Counted from the first letter of the stretch, positions 42,088-51,627 are shown. The stretch is 64,000 nucleotides of DNA from Luteococcus sp052116585 (GCF_052116585.1 NZ_JBQKKT010000016.1:1-64000), one strand, 5' to 3'. The notes: generated by a model not told the origin, from the sequence alone. Numbers and translations: made by a program.

Positions 42088-42921
42088 GTGCCAACCCCTG
42101 CGGCATGCCACCATGCGAGGGTGGAAGGTTTCGGGGATGCGCTGCGTCGGCAGCGGCAGGCACATGGCATGCGCCAGAAGGATCTGGTCGATGCACTGGA
42201 CCACGTCATTGCCCGCTCGACGTTGGCCAATGTTGAGGTTGGCCGCGAGAAGCCGTCGAATCGACTGTGGAGTGCCATTGCCACCCACCTACCGGACTGG
42301 GTGGAGCCCCTGCGCCCGTGGTACGACGCCGCGCACAAGCTGAACCAGGATCCCCCCTTCGAGCTCAGCGGCCCGTACGAGATCCTCAATGCCACCTACG
42401 CCTACACCTTTCGGGACCACCGTGCCCCAGAGGAGATCGTGCAGGTGCGGCGGATTCGTGCGCTCACCGACGGCAACGACGGCTACGGCCTGCAGCTGAG
42501 CAACAACTCGGGCAGCTTCGACCTGGACACCGAATCCCTCTGGGGAGGCTGGATCGAGCGGCACAGTCGCCGGGTGGAGGACGGGGAGAACATGCACCTG
42601 ACCCGCTTCCACTTCGATCGCACGCTGCGTCGCGGTCAGGTGCACGAGTTCGCCACCCGCGCATGGGTCAGCCATGACGAGCCTGCCTCCACCGTCACGG
42701 TGATGTTCACCCGTCCGACGGGCCAGGTCAGCGTCACCCTCAACTTCCTGGGCCCCCGTCCGACGCAGGTATGGTCCTTTGGCCCCCTGCTCGACGGACA
42801 GGACGAGCCGCCACCCGGTCCACCCGAACGAATGCTCACGGCGACGCCCAACGGGTCCTATGCCATCCGGCTGGATGGCCCCCAGCTCGCACGTCGGTAC
42901 GGGATTGCGTGGCAATGGTGA
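42088..42921 (+). CDS. XRE-type HTH regulator with a large C-terminal domain
   Basis: Up to 277 residues. N-terminal XRE helix-turn-helix (FGDALRRQRQAHGMRQKDLV, ARSTLANVEVGREKPS). The remaining 200 residues are not a recognised family; they contain mixed strands, an EEIVQVRRIRALTDGND segment and WGGWIERHSRRVEDG, and could be an effector domain. The start is uncertain: GTG 42088 and GTG 42121 are both poor, and leaderless translation from 42121 is possible. The stop overlaps the start of the solute-binding lipoprotein gene by 7 nt, so the two proteins are made together. Confidence 0.65.
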   Translation: MPTPAACHHARVEGFGDALRRQRQAHGMRQKDLVDALDHVIARSTLANVEVGREKPSNRLWSAIATHLPDWVEPLRPWYDAAHKLNQDPPFELSGPYEILNATYAYTFRDHRAPEEIVQVRRIRALTDGNDGYGLQLSNNSGSFDLDTESLWGGWIERHSRRVEDGENMHLTRFHFDRTLRRGQVHEFATRAWVSHDEPASTVTVMFTRPTGQVSVTLNFLGPRPTQVWSFGPLLDGQDEPPPGPPERMLTATPNGSYAIRLDGPQLARRYGIAWQW

Positions 42922-44288
42922 TCTCACGCCGGGAGCTCTTCCGTGCTGGAGCGGCCACCGCAGCCGTGACGACGGCGGCTGCCCTGCAGGGCTGCCGTAG
43001 CGGAAACCAACCCATTCCCAACCCCCCGTCGAACTCCGCATCGGCACGCGCCACCAGGGCACCCGGGGCCGTGGAGATGTGGCTCGACGAGAGCCGCTGG
43101 CCAGCGGGCTGGACGGACGAGCTCACCACGGCTGTCCGCCAGCGCGGGACGCGGCTGGACCTGAACCCCACGGCGCAGCTCGCGGCCTCCCTGCAGACCC
43201 GGATGGGGACGCCGGATGCGCCTGATCTGGTGCTGGACGGCGGGGTCGACATGCTCGGTGCCGGGCAATATGCCAGCGGGTTGGGGGACCTGACAGCCGT
43301 CACCACTGCCGCGATGTCCGATGCCGAGGGCACGCCACTGCGCAGCCTCCTGCGCCCCGGCACGCTGGAGGCGGGAATCTCCGGCAAGCATCTGGTCCGA
43401 CTGCCCTGGGTCCATGTGGTTCACGGACTCTGGTTCTCCAGGTCTCTCTTCGACGATCAGGGGTGGGCCCCACCCCAGACCTGGGAGGACCTGCTGACGC
43501 TCGGCGAGCAGGCCAGCACCCAGAAGATGCATCTGTTCTGCTGGGCCCGTGAGACGGCCACCAGCTTTCTGGGGCTCACTCTGGCCTCGGCCATCAAGCA
43601 GGGCGGCCATGAGGTGCGTCGCGCCCTGGACGGGCTGGAGCCCCGGGCATGGAGTCATCCCGCCATCCGGTCGGCCGTCGAGCAGATGCACACCGCCGTC
43701 AAGGCAGGTTTCGTCCGCCCCGGGGGCTCGCGACGCTCGTGGCAGCAGATCCTGCCGATGTGGGCCGAGGACGGCAAGGTGCTCATGGTGCCGGCCGGTT
43801 CCTGGATCATCAGCCAAGCCCAGGTGGGTGCTGAATTCGGTCTCGACGTGGTCCCCGACCCGGCCGTGGACCACGATGCCGCGCTGCCACCGACGGCTTT
43901 GCACGCGGGCCCCGCGATGTCCTTCATGGCGCCCAAGCCCTCCGGAGGGGGCCAGGGCCGGGCCACCGCAGTGGTGCAGGAGGCCTTCAGCGCCGCCGTC
44001 GCGGGTTCCTTCAGCAGCGCCAACCAGGTGCTGATGACGCGGGCCGATGTCACGCCCGAGACGCCGGGACCGGTACTGCAACGCCAGCTGGACCTGGTGG
44101 AGGCCGCCGGCAAGGAGGCCTTCCACTGGCAGTTCATCGAGCAGGCCGGCGCTACCCATGACCACCAGGTGCTGTGGAACAGCTTCCTCGAGGGGCAGCT
44201 GGACACCGAGACCCTGCTGGCCGAGTCCCAGCGGATCAGCGACTTGTTGGCCGCCGACCCCCGCGTGCAGCGCACGAAGGTCCTGTGA
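42915..44288 (+). CDS. Tat-exported lipoprotein, extracellular solute-binding protein
   Basis: 457 residues. Tat signal (SRRELFRAGAATAAVTT) and lipobox ALQGC at the end of the signal. The rest follows the carbohydrate ABC-transporter family-1 binding-protein fold: LVLDGGVDMLG, VRLPWVHVVHGLWFSRSLFDDQGW, PPQTWEDLLTLGEQA, QILPMWAEDGKVLMVPAGSW. These bind sugars outside the cell and hand them to a permease, but no permease or ATPase genes are here. It is translationally coupled to the XRE gene, so sensing rather than uptake is a possible role. Confidence 0.75.
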   Translation: MVISRRELFRAGAATAAVTTAAALQGCRSGNQPIPNPPSNSASARATRAPGAVEMWLDESRWPAGWTDELTTAVRQRGTRLDLNPTAQLAASLQTRMGTPDAPDLVLDGGVDMLGAGQYASGLGDLTAVTTAAMSDAEGTPLRSLLRPGTLEAGISGKHLVRLPWVHVVHGLWFSRSLFDDQGWAPPQTWEDLLTLGEQASTQKMHLFCWARETATSFLGLTLASAIKQGGHEVRRALDGLEPRAWSHPAIRSAVEQMHTAVKAGFVRPGGSRRSWQQILPMWAEDGKVLMVPAGSWIISQAQVGAEFGLDVVPDPAVDHDAALPPTALHAGPAMSFMAPKPSGGGQGRATAVVQEAFSAAVAGSFSSANQVLMTRADVTPETPGPVLQRQLDLVEAAGKEAFHWQFIEQAGATHDHQVLWNSFLEGQLDTETLLAESQRISDLLAADPRVQRTKVL

Positions 44289-44415
44289 GGCCCGCTCGGC
44301 ACCCGAGTCCCGGAATCATGCCCCCACCCCTCCCATTTCTGCTTGTCACCACGTAGAATGGGGCTGAGGGCGATGCCCCGGGCTCGCCCCACCGCAAGGC
44401 GCAAAGGAGCGAGCC

Positions 44416-45333
44416 ATGAGCACCATCAACTCTGCCGGTCGAGTCGTCGTGGGCACCGATGGATCCGAACAGTCCGCCATCGCCACCGAGTGGGCAGCGC
44501 GTCGGGCACAGGATCTCGGTGTCGGGCTCACCCTGGTTCTGGCCCTGCCGCCCCTGCAGGTTCCCTCTCGCGGTTCCCTGATGCAGATGCTGCGGGACTC
44601 TGCGACGGACTTCACCGGCAAGGTCATCGCATCGGCCCGCCACCGTCTGGCGGAGGCCGCCGAGAAGGTGCGCACCGATCATCCGGACCTCGACGTCGAG
44701 GCCGTCCTGCTGGAGGATTCCGAGCCGGCTCTGGCACTCGTCCAGGCGACGCGGGACGCCGCCGTCGTGGTGACCGGGACCCGAGGACTGGGCGCCGTGA
44801 AGGCGATGGCGCTCGGCTCGGTCTCGCGGCACCTCATCTCCCACGCACGGGGGCCCGTCGTCGTGGTGCCGGAGACCGGCATCGCGAGGGAGTCCCACGC
44901 AGTCGGCACCGTGGCCGTGGGCGTGGACGACGCCTCCCATTCCAGCCCCACCCTGCACGCGGCCATCGCCGAGGCTCGGCGTACCGGCGGCAAGCTCTTG
45001 GTGGTGCACTCCTGGGAGTACAACCCGGTCACCGTCGACGGCATGCCGGCCATGGACCAGGAACTCTTCGTGCAGGTCCAGCAGACCCATGCGAAGGAAC
45101 TGGAGGACATGGTGCGGGAGCAGATGGACGGCGGCCCGGATGTCGAGGTGGAGGTGCGAGTCAGTCTGGGCCACGCGGGAGAGGTGCTGGTGAACAGTTC
45201 CCACGAGGCTGAACTGCTCGTGGTCGGCTCGCGCGGACGCAGCGGCCTGTCCGGAGTGCTGTTGGGTTCCACCGCCGCCCATGTGGTGCGCACCTCCATC
45301 TGCCCGGTGCTGGTGGTCCCGTCGGCAGCGTGA
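44416..45333 (+). CDS. Universal stress protein, two UspA domains
   Basis: 305 residues with two UspA domains (about 7-145 and 158-303). Each starts with a V-x-V-G-x-D strand (VVVGTDGSEQS; VAVGVDDASHS). ATP-binding loops are visible: GTRGLGAVKAMALGSVSRHL in the first and GSRGRSGLSGVLLGSTAAHV in the second, both fitting G-x2-G-x9-G-(S/T). It is a cytosolic stress-response protein common in actinobacteria. The RBS AAAGGAG lies 7 nt before the ATG. Confidence 0.9.
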   Translation: MSTINSAGRVVVGTDGSEQSAIATEWAARRAQDLGVGLTLVLALPPLQVPSRGSLMQMLRDSATDFTGKVIASARHRLAEAAEKVRTDHPDLDVEAVLLEDSEPALALVQATRDAAVVVTGTRGLGAVKAMALGSVSRHLISHARGPVVVVPETGIARESHAVGTVAVGVDDASHSSPTLHAAIAEARRTGGKLLVVHSWEYNPVTVDGMPAMDQELFVQVQQTHAKELEDMVREQMDGGPDVEVEVRVSLGHAGEVLVNSSHEAELLVVGSRGRSGLSGVLLGSTAAHVVRTSICPVLVVPSAA

Positions 45334-45346
45334 TCCGACGGGTGGC

Positions 45347-45378
45347 GGCTGCTCGTCAGTGAGGGCTGACGAGCAGCC
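45347..45378. terminator. Bidirectional hairpin between convergent genes
   Basis: A perfect 13-bp stem (GGCTGCTCGTCAG and its complement) around TGAGGG, between the universal stress protein (plus) and HerA-like (minus) genes. Confidence 0.8.
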
Positions 45379-45383
45379 TGCGG

Positions 45384-46970
45384 TCAGCGTCGCCGGGTGC
45401 CGAAGACCGAGCGCACGATCTCGCGTCCTGCAGACCGGGCGAACTGCTTGAAGACGCTGGAGCCCACCACCTGCTCCACCACGCTCTTCTCCTCCTTCGT
45501 GCGGGCGCGCGGAGCGGTGGCCCGCTCGTGCTCACGGATCTCCTTCTCCAGCCGGGCCTCCTCCTTGGCGCGCTCCTTCTCCCTCTCCTCGGCTTCCAGG
45601 GCGTCGGCCGTGGCCTGCAGCTTGGCCGTCAGCACCTCGTGGGCCGATTCGCGGTTGATCTCGGCGCCATACTTCGTCTGCAGCGGGCTGGCCTGCACCA
45701 AGGAGTCCAGCTGGGCCTGGGGCGCGGGGGCCATCAACGACTGCGGGGCACGCATCCGGGTCCAGGCCACCGGTGTCGGGGCACCGTCGGGATCCATCAC
45801 GGTGACGATGGCCTCACCGATGCCCAACTGCTGAAGTGCCTCCGCCAGGTCATAGTGACTGCGGGGGAAGGTGGCGACAGTCTGCTTCAGCGCCTTGGCG
45901 TCGTTGGGGGTGTGCGCTCGCAGCTGGTGCTGCACCCGGGAGCCCAACTGGGCCAGCACGTCGTCGGGGACGTCCTTGGGCGTCTGGGTGACGAAGAAGA
46001 CCCCCACTCCCTTGGACCGGATCAACCGAACGGTCTGGGCGATCGACTCCAGGAATTCCTTGCTCGCATCGTTGAAGAGCAGGTGTGCCTCGTCGAAGAA
46101 GAAGACCAGCCGGGGCTTGTCCACGTCGCCAACCTCCGGCAGGTCATGGAAGAGCTCCGCCAGCAGCCACATCAGAAAGGTGCTGAACAGCGCCGGGCGA
46201 TCCGTCAGGTTGGGCAGCTCGAGCAGCGAGATGATGCCGCGACCGTCGGCATCGATCCGCAGCAGGTCCGTGGTCTCGAACTCAGGCTCGCCGAAGAAGG
46301 CCTCGGCACCCTGGGCGGCCAATGCCGTGATCTCACGCAGGATGACACCGGCGGTCGCCGACGAGATTCCCCCGATCGCCTTCAGGTCTGCCTTGCCCTC
46401 GTCGCTGGTGAGCCACATCAGCAGGGTGCGCAGGTCCTCCAGATCCAGCAGGGCCAGCCCATTGCTGTCGGCATAGTGGAAGACCAGCCCCAGCGCGCTC
46501 TCCTGGGTGGCGTTGAGACCCAGTACCTTGCCCAGGAGCAGGGGGCCAAAGCTCGTCACGGTGGCACGCACCGGGATGCCGGTGCCCTGACCGCCCAGGG
46601 CGTACAGCTCCACCGGGAAGCCCTGTCCCTGCCACTGCTGGCCGATGGCGGCGGTGCGGGAGAGCAACTTGTCGCTGCTCTCGCCCGCGCTCGCCAGACC
46701 GGAGAGATCCCCCTTGATGTCAGCGGCGAAGACCGGCACCCCGGCAGCGCTGATCTGCTCGGCCATCAACTGCAGGGTCTTGGTCTTGCCGGTTCCGGTG
46801 GCACCCGCCACAAGCCCATGGCGGTTCAACATGCCGAGCGGGATGCGCACCACCGCATCCGGCAGCGGCGTCTCCGCCTCGACCAGCACACCGAGATCGA
46901 TGGCCGGCTCGTCGAAGGTGTAGCCCCTGGTGATCTCCTGGACGGGCGAGGAGGATGCTGCGTCAGTCAT
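45384..46970 (-). CDS. HerA/FtsK-like ATPase (DUF853 family)
   Basis: A 528-residue P-loop ATPase. Walker A is GATGTGKTKTLQLM, preceded by the family IPLGMLNRHGLVA, with FAADIKGDLSGLA after it. Walker B is RLVFFFDEAHLLF and a sensor-like FFVTQTPKDVPDDVLAQLGSRVQHQL follows. The C-terminal 80 residues are a charged coiled coil (EAEEREKERAKEEARLEKEI) and a basic tail. The family (YjgR-like) is probably a hexameric DNA-translocating ATPase of unknown role. ATG 46970 is preferred over an upstream in-frame start. Confidence 0.85.
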   Translation of the reverse strand: MTDAASSSPVQEITRGYTFDEPAIDLGVLVEAETPLPDAVVRIPLGMLNRHGLVAGATGTGKTKTLQLMAEQISAAGVPVFAADIKGDLSGLASAGESSDKLLSRTAAIGQQWQGQGFPVELYALGGQGTGIPVRATVTSFGPLLLGKVLGLNATQESALGLVFHYADSNGLALLDLEDLRTLLMWLTSDEGKADLKAIGGISSATAGVILREITALAAQGAEAFFGEPEFETTDLLRIDADGRGIISLLELPNLTDRPALFSTFLMWLLAELFHDLPEVGDVDKPRLVFFFDEAHLLFNDASKEFLESIAQTVRLIRSKGVGVFFVTQTPKDVPDDVLAQLGSRVQHQLRAHTPNDAKALKQTVATFPRSHYDLAEALQQLGIGEAIVTVMDPDGAPTPVAWTRMRAPQSLMAPAPQAQLDSLVQASPLQTKYGAEINRESAHEVLTAKLQATADALEAEEREKERAKEEARLEKEIREHERATAPRARTKEEKSVVEQVVGSSVFKQFARSAGREIVRSVFGTRRR

Positions 46971-47088
46971 GGTCCTAGGGTGGCACACGGCACCGACAAG
47001 CTGAGAAAGTGCGCAGAATTGCGCGCCACAAGGTGGCGACGCGCCCCTGCCCCACCCTTGGGGCTGACACGCCAGCTAGGCTCGAGGA

Positions 47089-47382
47089 GTGATCTTCAAG
47101 CGAGTGGGCGAGTCCCGCCCCTATCCAGACCATGGCTACGTGCAGAAGCAGTGGGCAGCCATCGCCCCGCACCAGGTGCGACTGGACGAGCTGGTGACCA
47201 CCAAGCGCACGCTCGACCTCGAAGCACTCCTTGAGGACGACTCCACCTTCTACGGCGACTTGTTCGCGCACGTCGTCAGCTACCGGGGTGAGCTCTACCT
47301 GGAGGACGGGCTGCACCGTGCCCTGCGCGCGGCCCTGCAGCAGCGCCAGACGATGCACGCCCGCGTGCTGGAACTGAAGTAG
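47089..47382 (+). CDS. Conserved actinobacterial protein, often annotated VapB-family antitoxin
   Basis: 97 residues: MIFKRVGESRPYPDHGY, then IAPHQVRLDELVTTKRTLDLEALL and FAHVVSYRGELYLEDGLHRALRAAL. This sequence type is widespread in actinobacteria and is usually labelled a VapB-like antitoxin, but no toxin gene is adjacent and it is followed directly by a LytR_C protein, so the label is doubtful. GTG 47089 lies right after CGAGGA. Confidence 0.7.
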   Translation: MIFKRVGESRPYPDHGYVQKQWAAIAPHQVRLDELVTTKRTLDLEALLEDDSTFYGDLFAHVVSYRGELYLEDGLHRALRAALQQRQTMHARVLELK

Positions 47383-47444
47383 ACCTGCACGGCAGGTAGT
47401 AGTCTGACCCCCAGCAATTTTCACCACGCCCCAAAGGAGCTCCT

Positions 47445-47957
47445 GTGCAGCGGTATGTGCGCCTGCTCGGCACGCCCATCACCCTGCTCGTGCTGCTCGC
47501 CGTCCTCATCCTGGGAGCCCGCTGGGGCTATCGCAATGTGGTCGCGCCCGCCCCGCCGCCGCCGCTCGTACCCTGTGTGGAACAGAGCGTCGGCAAGGCC
47601 CTGAGTACCAAGCAGGTGACCGTCAAGGTCTACAACGGCGGCTCCAAGGGTGGTCTGGCGGGCAAGGTGGGCGCCCAGCTCAAGGCCGTCGGCTTCCAGG
47701 TTGCCAAGACGGGCAACACCGAGGTTGAGGTGAACCACACCCAGATCATCGGTGCCGACGTGAACAATCCCGAGGTGAAGCTCGTCGCCGGTTTCTTCAA
47801 GGACGCGAAGGTCAAGGCTGACGGACGCGCTGACCACACCGTCGAGGTGTTGGTGGGCAATCCGGTCACGGGCTTCCAGCCGAAGGCGCCGCGCAGCATT
47901 GACATCGACGGGCCGACGGTCTGCCTGCCGGAGCCGACCCCCACGCCCGAGGCCTGA
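47445..47957 (+). CDS. Membrane-anchored LytR_C-domain protein
   Basis: 170 residues. One N-terminal membrane anchor (LLGTPITLLVLLAVLILGA), a short Pro-rich linker, then a LytR/CpsA/Psr C-terminal-type domain (VTVKVYNGGSKGGLAGKVGAQL, GFQVAKTGNTE, VLVGNPVTGF). LytR_C domains are extracellular and linked to cell-wall assembly. GTG 47445 has AAAGGAG 8 nt upstream. Confidence 0.8.
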   Translation: MQRYVRLLGTPITLLVLLAVLILGARWGYRNVVAPAPPPPLVPCVEQSVGKALSTKQVTVKVYNGGSKGGLAGKVGAQLKAVGFQVAKTGNTEVEVNHTQIIGADVNNPEVKLVAGFFKDAKVKADGRADHTVEVLVGNPVTGFQPKAPRSIDIDGPTVCLPEPTPTPEA

Positions 47958-47968
47958 CCTGGAGGACA

Positions 47969-49477
47969 TCAGCGCGGCTGGTGCGCCGTCCATCCCGCCA
48001 GCCGCCCCCACCGTCCGATCCGGGTGATCCGACGTTCCACCTCCTCGCGATGCCGCTCGGGAGTCACCACCAAAATCTCGTCGCCGCTCTGCAAACGGCT
48101 CTCACCGCGTGGGGCAAAGGACATGTCGCCACGGATCACCAGCGAGACCACCACATTGCGCGGCAGCCGCAGCTCCCGTACCTGTACCCCGGCCAGATGG
48201 GAGCCCGCGGGAATGCGGATCTGCAGCAATTCGGCGCGGATCTTGTCCAGCGGCGCCGCCTCGATGTCCACATCCATCGCCGCATTCGGATCGGCCAGGC
48301 CCAGTCGGTTCGCCACCCACGGCAGGGTCGGGCCCTGGAGCGTGGTGAAGACCACCACGAAGACCAGCACCACGTCGAAGAGCAGATCGGCATCCGGCAC
48401 CCGCTGGGACATGGGCACGGTGGCGAGGATGATCGGCACGGCACCCCGCAACCCAGCCCAGGAGACGAAGGCCTGCTCGGGCAGGGGGACACGGAACCAC
48501 GACAGCGAGGACAGCACCGATGCCGGCCTCGCGACAAAGGTCAGGAAGAGTCCGGCCATCACCCCGGCCACCATCGCATGCAGCGTGATCCGACCGGGAT
48601 CGGCCAGCAGGCCCAGCATCACGAACAGGCCGATCTGCGCGATCCACCCGACGCCCTCGGCGAATGAGCGCGTCGCGTGCCGGTGGGGCAGCTGCCCGTT
48701 GCCGAGGACCACCGCACACACGTAGACGGCGGCGAAGCCGGAGACGTGCACGCCCACACCGATCCCATAGGTGCCCACCGCCCATGCCATGGCGGCCAGT
48801 GGATAGAGCCCGGACGAGGGCAGCGCCATGCGACGCAGGACCCAGACACCGGCCAGGCCCAGCCCAAGACCCAGCAGGATGCCGCCGGCCAGTTCGAAGG
48901 CGACCAGCCCAGCAAGCCCCAGATATCCGCCGGACGGGAGGATGCCGAGGGCGAGGTTCGATGCGGCGGCCACGAGGAGCACGGTGGGGGCGTCATTGAG
49001 TCCGGACTCCGCCTCCAGCGTGGAGCGTACTCGGCTGGGCAGGGGCACACCGCGCAGGACCGCGAAGACCGCCGCCGAGTCGGTGGGAGCGGTGATGGCT
49101 CCGAGCAGGACGGAGACTGCCCACGGCAACTGCAGCACGAAGTGCGCAAAGACCGCCATCAAGGCGATGCTGACGCCGATGCCCAATGTGGCCAGCAGGC
49201 CGGCCGCGCCGATCGCCGGTTTGATGTTCTCCCACTTGGTGGAGAAACCGCCCTCGACGAGGATGAAGACGAGTGCGACGAAACCCAGCCCGTGCGCCAG
49301 ATCCGCATCGTCGAAGACATAACCCAGACCGCTACGCCCCAGGGCCATGCCCAGGAAGAGGAAGAGCAGCAGCGCCGGCAGCCCCAGTCGCGATCCGAGT
49401 CGTGCGGCGAAGACCGCCAGCATGGCGACGACCGCCCCCACGAGCAGGGCGAGGTCGATGGGGGGCACGCTGGCCAT
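47969..49477 (-). CDS. Cation/proton antiporter, CPA1 NhaP2-like with TrkA_C domain
   Basis: 502 residues. About twelve membrane helices (residues 5-400) with the CPA motifs GAITAPTDSAAVFAVLRG and STLEAESGLNDAPTVLLV, whose Asp residues form the ion-binding site, and FVSWAGLRGAVPIILATVP. The C-terminal 90 residues (LLQIRIPAGSHLAGVQVREL, GDEILVVTP) form a TrkA_C/RCK ligand-binding domain as in K+/H+ antiporter NhaP2. It exchanges K+ or Na+ for H+ at the membrane. ATG 49477 is chosen because the first helix begins there; the longer open frame upstream lacks a good site. Confidence 0.9.
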   Translation of the reverse strand: MASVPPIDLALLVGAVVAMLAVFAARLGSRLGLPALLLFLFLGMALGRSGLGYVFDDADLAHGLGFVALVFILVEGGFSTKWENIKPAIGAAGLLATLGIGVSIALMAVFAHFVLQLPWAVSVLLGAITAPTDSAAVFAVLRGVPLPSRVRSTLEAESGLNDAPTVLLVAAASNLALGILPSGGYLGLAGLVAFELAGGILLGLGLGLAGVWVLRRMALPSSGLYPLAAMAWAVGTYGIGVGVHVSGFAAVYVCAVVLGNGQLPHRHATRSFAEGVGWIAQIGLFVMLGLLADPGRITLHAMVAGVMAGLFLTFVARPASVLSSLSWFRVPLPEQAFVSWAGLRGAVPIILATVPMSQRVPDADLLFDVVLVFVVVFTTLQGPTLPWVANRLGLADPNAAMDVDIEAAPLDKIRAELLQIRIPAGSHLAGVQVRELRLPRNVVVSLVIRGDMSFAPRGESRLQSGDEILVVTPERHREEVERRITRIGRWGRLAGWTAHQPR

Positions 49478-49753
49478 TCTTCCAGAGACTCGACGAAGTC
49501 CTGGTCGATCGGTCACCCGACATGCCACCACAGGCTCGGCGGGCGTGGAAATCGAGCCCACACTGAGAGTTGGGCAAGAGAGGAGCCCCTCTGCAAAGTG
49601 CGGGAAGCGGTACGCGATCCCCCATACTGGTGGTGGTACGCCCAGTCGGGCTCGACCAAGGCGTCGGCCGCTCGGGGGCGGAGAGCACTGCGCTCCAGCC
49701 TGCCGAGGGTCCGCATGGCGCACGATCGCACAGGCCCCCGGAAGGACAACAGG

Positions 49754-51511
49754 ATGCAGGACGCCGAGGAGGATCGGCTCGCGACCCCCACGCGCAGCCA
49801 TTCCCGGGACGAGCAGCTGCCGACCCACGACGTCACACCCGACAGTCTCGATCCCCTGCCGCGCCAACGCCCGCGTCGGGCCCTGGCCGAGCCCCATGAC
49901 GGTCTCCACACCCAACCTGGGGACTCCGGCCACACCCAACCTGGGGACTCCGTCCACACCCAACCTGGGGACTCCGTCCACACCCACCCTGGGGACTCCG
50001 TCCACGATGGGCCGCCCGTCGACGACCGTCCGGACCAGGCAGACCTCGGGTCCACCGTCGCCACCGGCGCCAAGTGGAGCATCGTCGGCAACATCATCTC
50101 CCGCGCCGGAACCCTGATCGTCGGCATCGTGGTGGCCAACCTGGTCACACCGGACCAGATGGGCGTCTTCTCCGTCGCGATGATGGTCGGGATGATGACC
50201 CTGACCTTTGCGGACATGGGGCTGGGAGCCGATCTGGTGCGCTCCGACGACGAGACGCTGAAGCGCAAGATCCCCACCACGGCCACGATGGGGCTGCTCT
50301 TCTGCGGCCTCGGGACCGCCCTGATCGTCGGGCTGTCCAATGTGATCGGCAATGGGCTGGGGGTTCCCGAGAGCTCACCACTCATCCGGGTCTACGCCTT
50401 CTCCGTGCTGCTCTCGGGCATCGGCCTGGTGCCCTTCTCCATCCTGCAGCGCAACATCGACCAGAAGCGCATCTTCATCATCAACATGGTGAACTTCGTG
50501 GTCAGCAATGGCCTCTCCCTCGCACTGCTGCTCGGCACCGGCATGGGCGTGCTTGCCCTGCCGATCGGCGCGGTCATCGGCCAGGCCTGCCAGATCTCAC
50601 TGATGTACTGGTTCACCCGCTGGCGTCCCACCTTCGGTCTGGACCGCTCGTTGGTGCGCTCGGTGCTGGCCTTCGGCGTGCCGGTGGCCGGCTCCAACCT
50701 GATGCAGGTACTGGTCACCTTCGTCGACCGAATCATCGTGGCCCCGCTGCGTGGCAAGGCGGCCCTGGGCCAGTACACGATGGCGGCGAACATCTCGAAC
50801 TGGCCCGTCTCCGTACTGGGCATGGCGGTGCGCTCCATCGCGCTGCCGGCCTTCGCCAAGTCCGACCCGCGCAAGGGTGACCCGGCCCTCACCCTGGGCG
50901 TCTCGATCACCTGGATGCTGTCGCTGCCCATGGGCGTGATGCTGGCCATCATGGCGCGGCCGGTGATCCTGTTCGTCTACAACCCGCAGTACCTGCCCGC
51001 CATCACCCTGCTCAGCATCGTGGGCATGTACGGCGCCATCCGTGTGGTCTTCGACACCCTGACCGGCTACCTGTACGCCCGCGGCGACTCGCGCGGCGTC
51101 TTCTGGGCCAACCTGGTCTGGACCATCGCGCTCTTCCTGTTCACCTATGTGGCGACGAAGAACTGGGGCGCCAAGGGTGCGGCGGGCGCACAGATCTTCA
51201 CGGCCGTGCTGGTGGCCCTGCCGATCTTCCTCTGGTCGGTCCATCGCGCCGGCGGACGGGTGGGTGGCCTGCTGGCGACGATGATCCCCACCACATTGGC
51301 CTGTGTCCCGGCTGGCGTCCTCTGCTGGCTGACCCTCAATGCCGTCGAGTCCATGAACCTGTTCACCAGCCTGCGCCTGCGCTCCTTCGTCGAGCTCACC
51401 GTGGGTGGCCTCGTCTTCGTCGCCGTCTACGCACCCCTGGTGCTGCGCCGCCTGAAGCGTCAGATCGCCACCATGCGCGCCGACGAGGAAGTGCCGGCCG
51501 AGGCAGCCTGA
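49754..51511 (+). CDS. Polysaccharide (Wzx-type) flippase with repeated N-terminal tail
   Basis: 585 residues. From residue 105 about twelve to fourteen membrane helices with the oligosaccharide-flippase pattern: ATGAKWSIVGNIISRAGTLI, QMGVFSVAMMVGMMTLTFADMG, PLIRVYAFSVLLSGIGLVPF, and DRIIVAPLRGKAALGQYTMA. It moves lipid-linked glycans across the membrane. The first 100 residues are a hydrophilic, disordered tail containing four copies of an 8-residue VHTQPGDS-type repeat (residues 51-82). ATG 49754 has AAGGA 7 nt upstream. No glycosyltransferases are adjacent. Confidence 0.85.
   Translation: MQDAEEDRLATPTRSHSRDEQLPTHDVTPDSLDPLPRQRPRRALAEPHDGLHTQPGDSGHTQPGDSVHTQPGDSVHTHPGDSVHDGPPVDDRPDQADLGSTVATGAKWSIVGNIISRAGTLIVGIVVANLVTPDQMGVFSVAMMVGMMTLTFADMGLGADLVRSDDETLKRKIPTTATMGLLFCGLGTALIVGLSNVIGNGLGVPESSPLIRVYAFSVLLSGIGLVPFSILQRNIDQKRIFIINMVNFVVSNGLSLALLLGTGMGVLALPIGAVIGQACQISLMYWFTRWRPTFGLDRSLVRSVLAFGVPVAGSNLMQVLVTFVDRIIVAPLRGKAALGQYTMAANISNWPVSVLGMAVRSIALPAFAKSDPRKGDPALTLGVSITWMLSLPMGVMLAIMARPVILFVYNPQYLPAITLLSIVGMYGAIRVVFDTLTGYLYARGDSRGVFWANLVWTIALFLFTYVATKNWGAKGAAGAQIFTAVLVALPIFLWSVHRAGGRVGGLLATMIPTTLACVPAGVLCWLTLNAVESMNLFTSLRLRSFVELTVGGLVFVAVYAPLVLRRLKRQIATMRADEEVPAEAA
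49904..49999 (+). repeat. In-frame 24-bp tandem repeat, four copies
   Basis: Units at 49904-49927, 49928-49951, 49952-49975 and 49976-49999, each coding (L/G/V)HT(Q/H)PGDS. Because the unit is a multiple of three, copy-number change would alter tail length without breaking the flippase frame. Confidence 0.9.
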
Positions 51512-51586
51512 GAGCGCCTGTGCCGCTCTGGCGATCACGGGCCGCACCTGGTGTGGCGCCGAGTCGACACAGCCCGCGTACGACGA

Positions 51587-51620
51587 GAAGGGCCCCGATC
51601 CATGAGGATCGGGGCCCTTC
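51587..51620. terminator. Strong terminator between flippase and tRNA-Ser genes
   Basis: A perfect 15-bp stem (GAAGGGCCCCGATCC and its complement), a 4-nt ATGA loop, followed by TTCC on the plus strand. It can serve both the flippase (plus) and the tRNA (minus). Confidence 0.9.
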
Positions 51621-51627
51621 TTCCATC

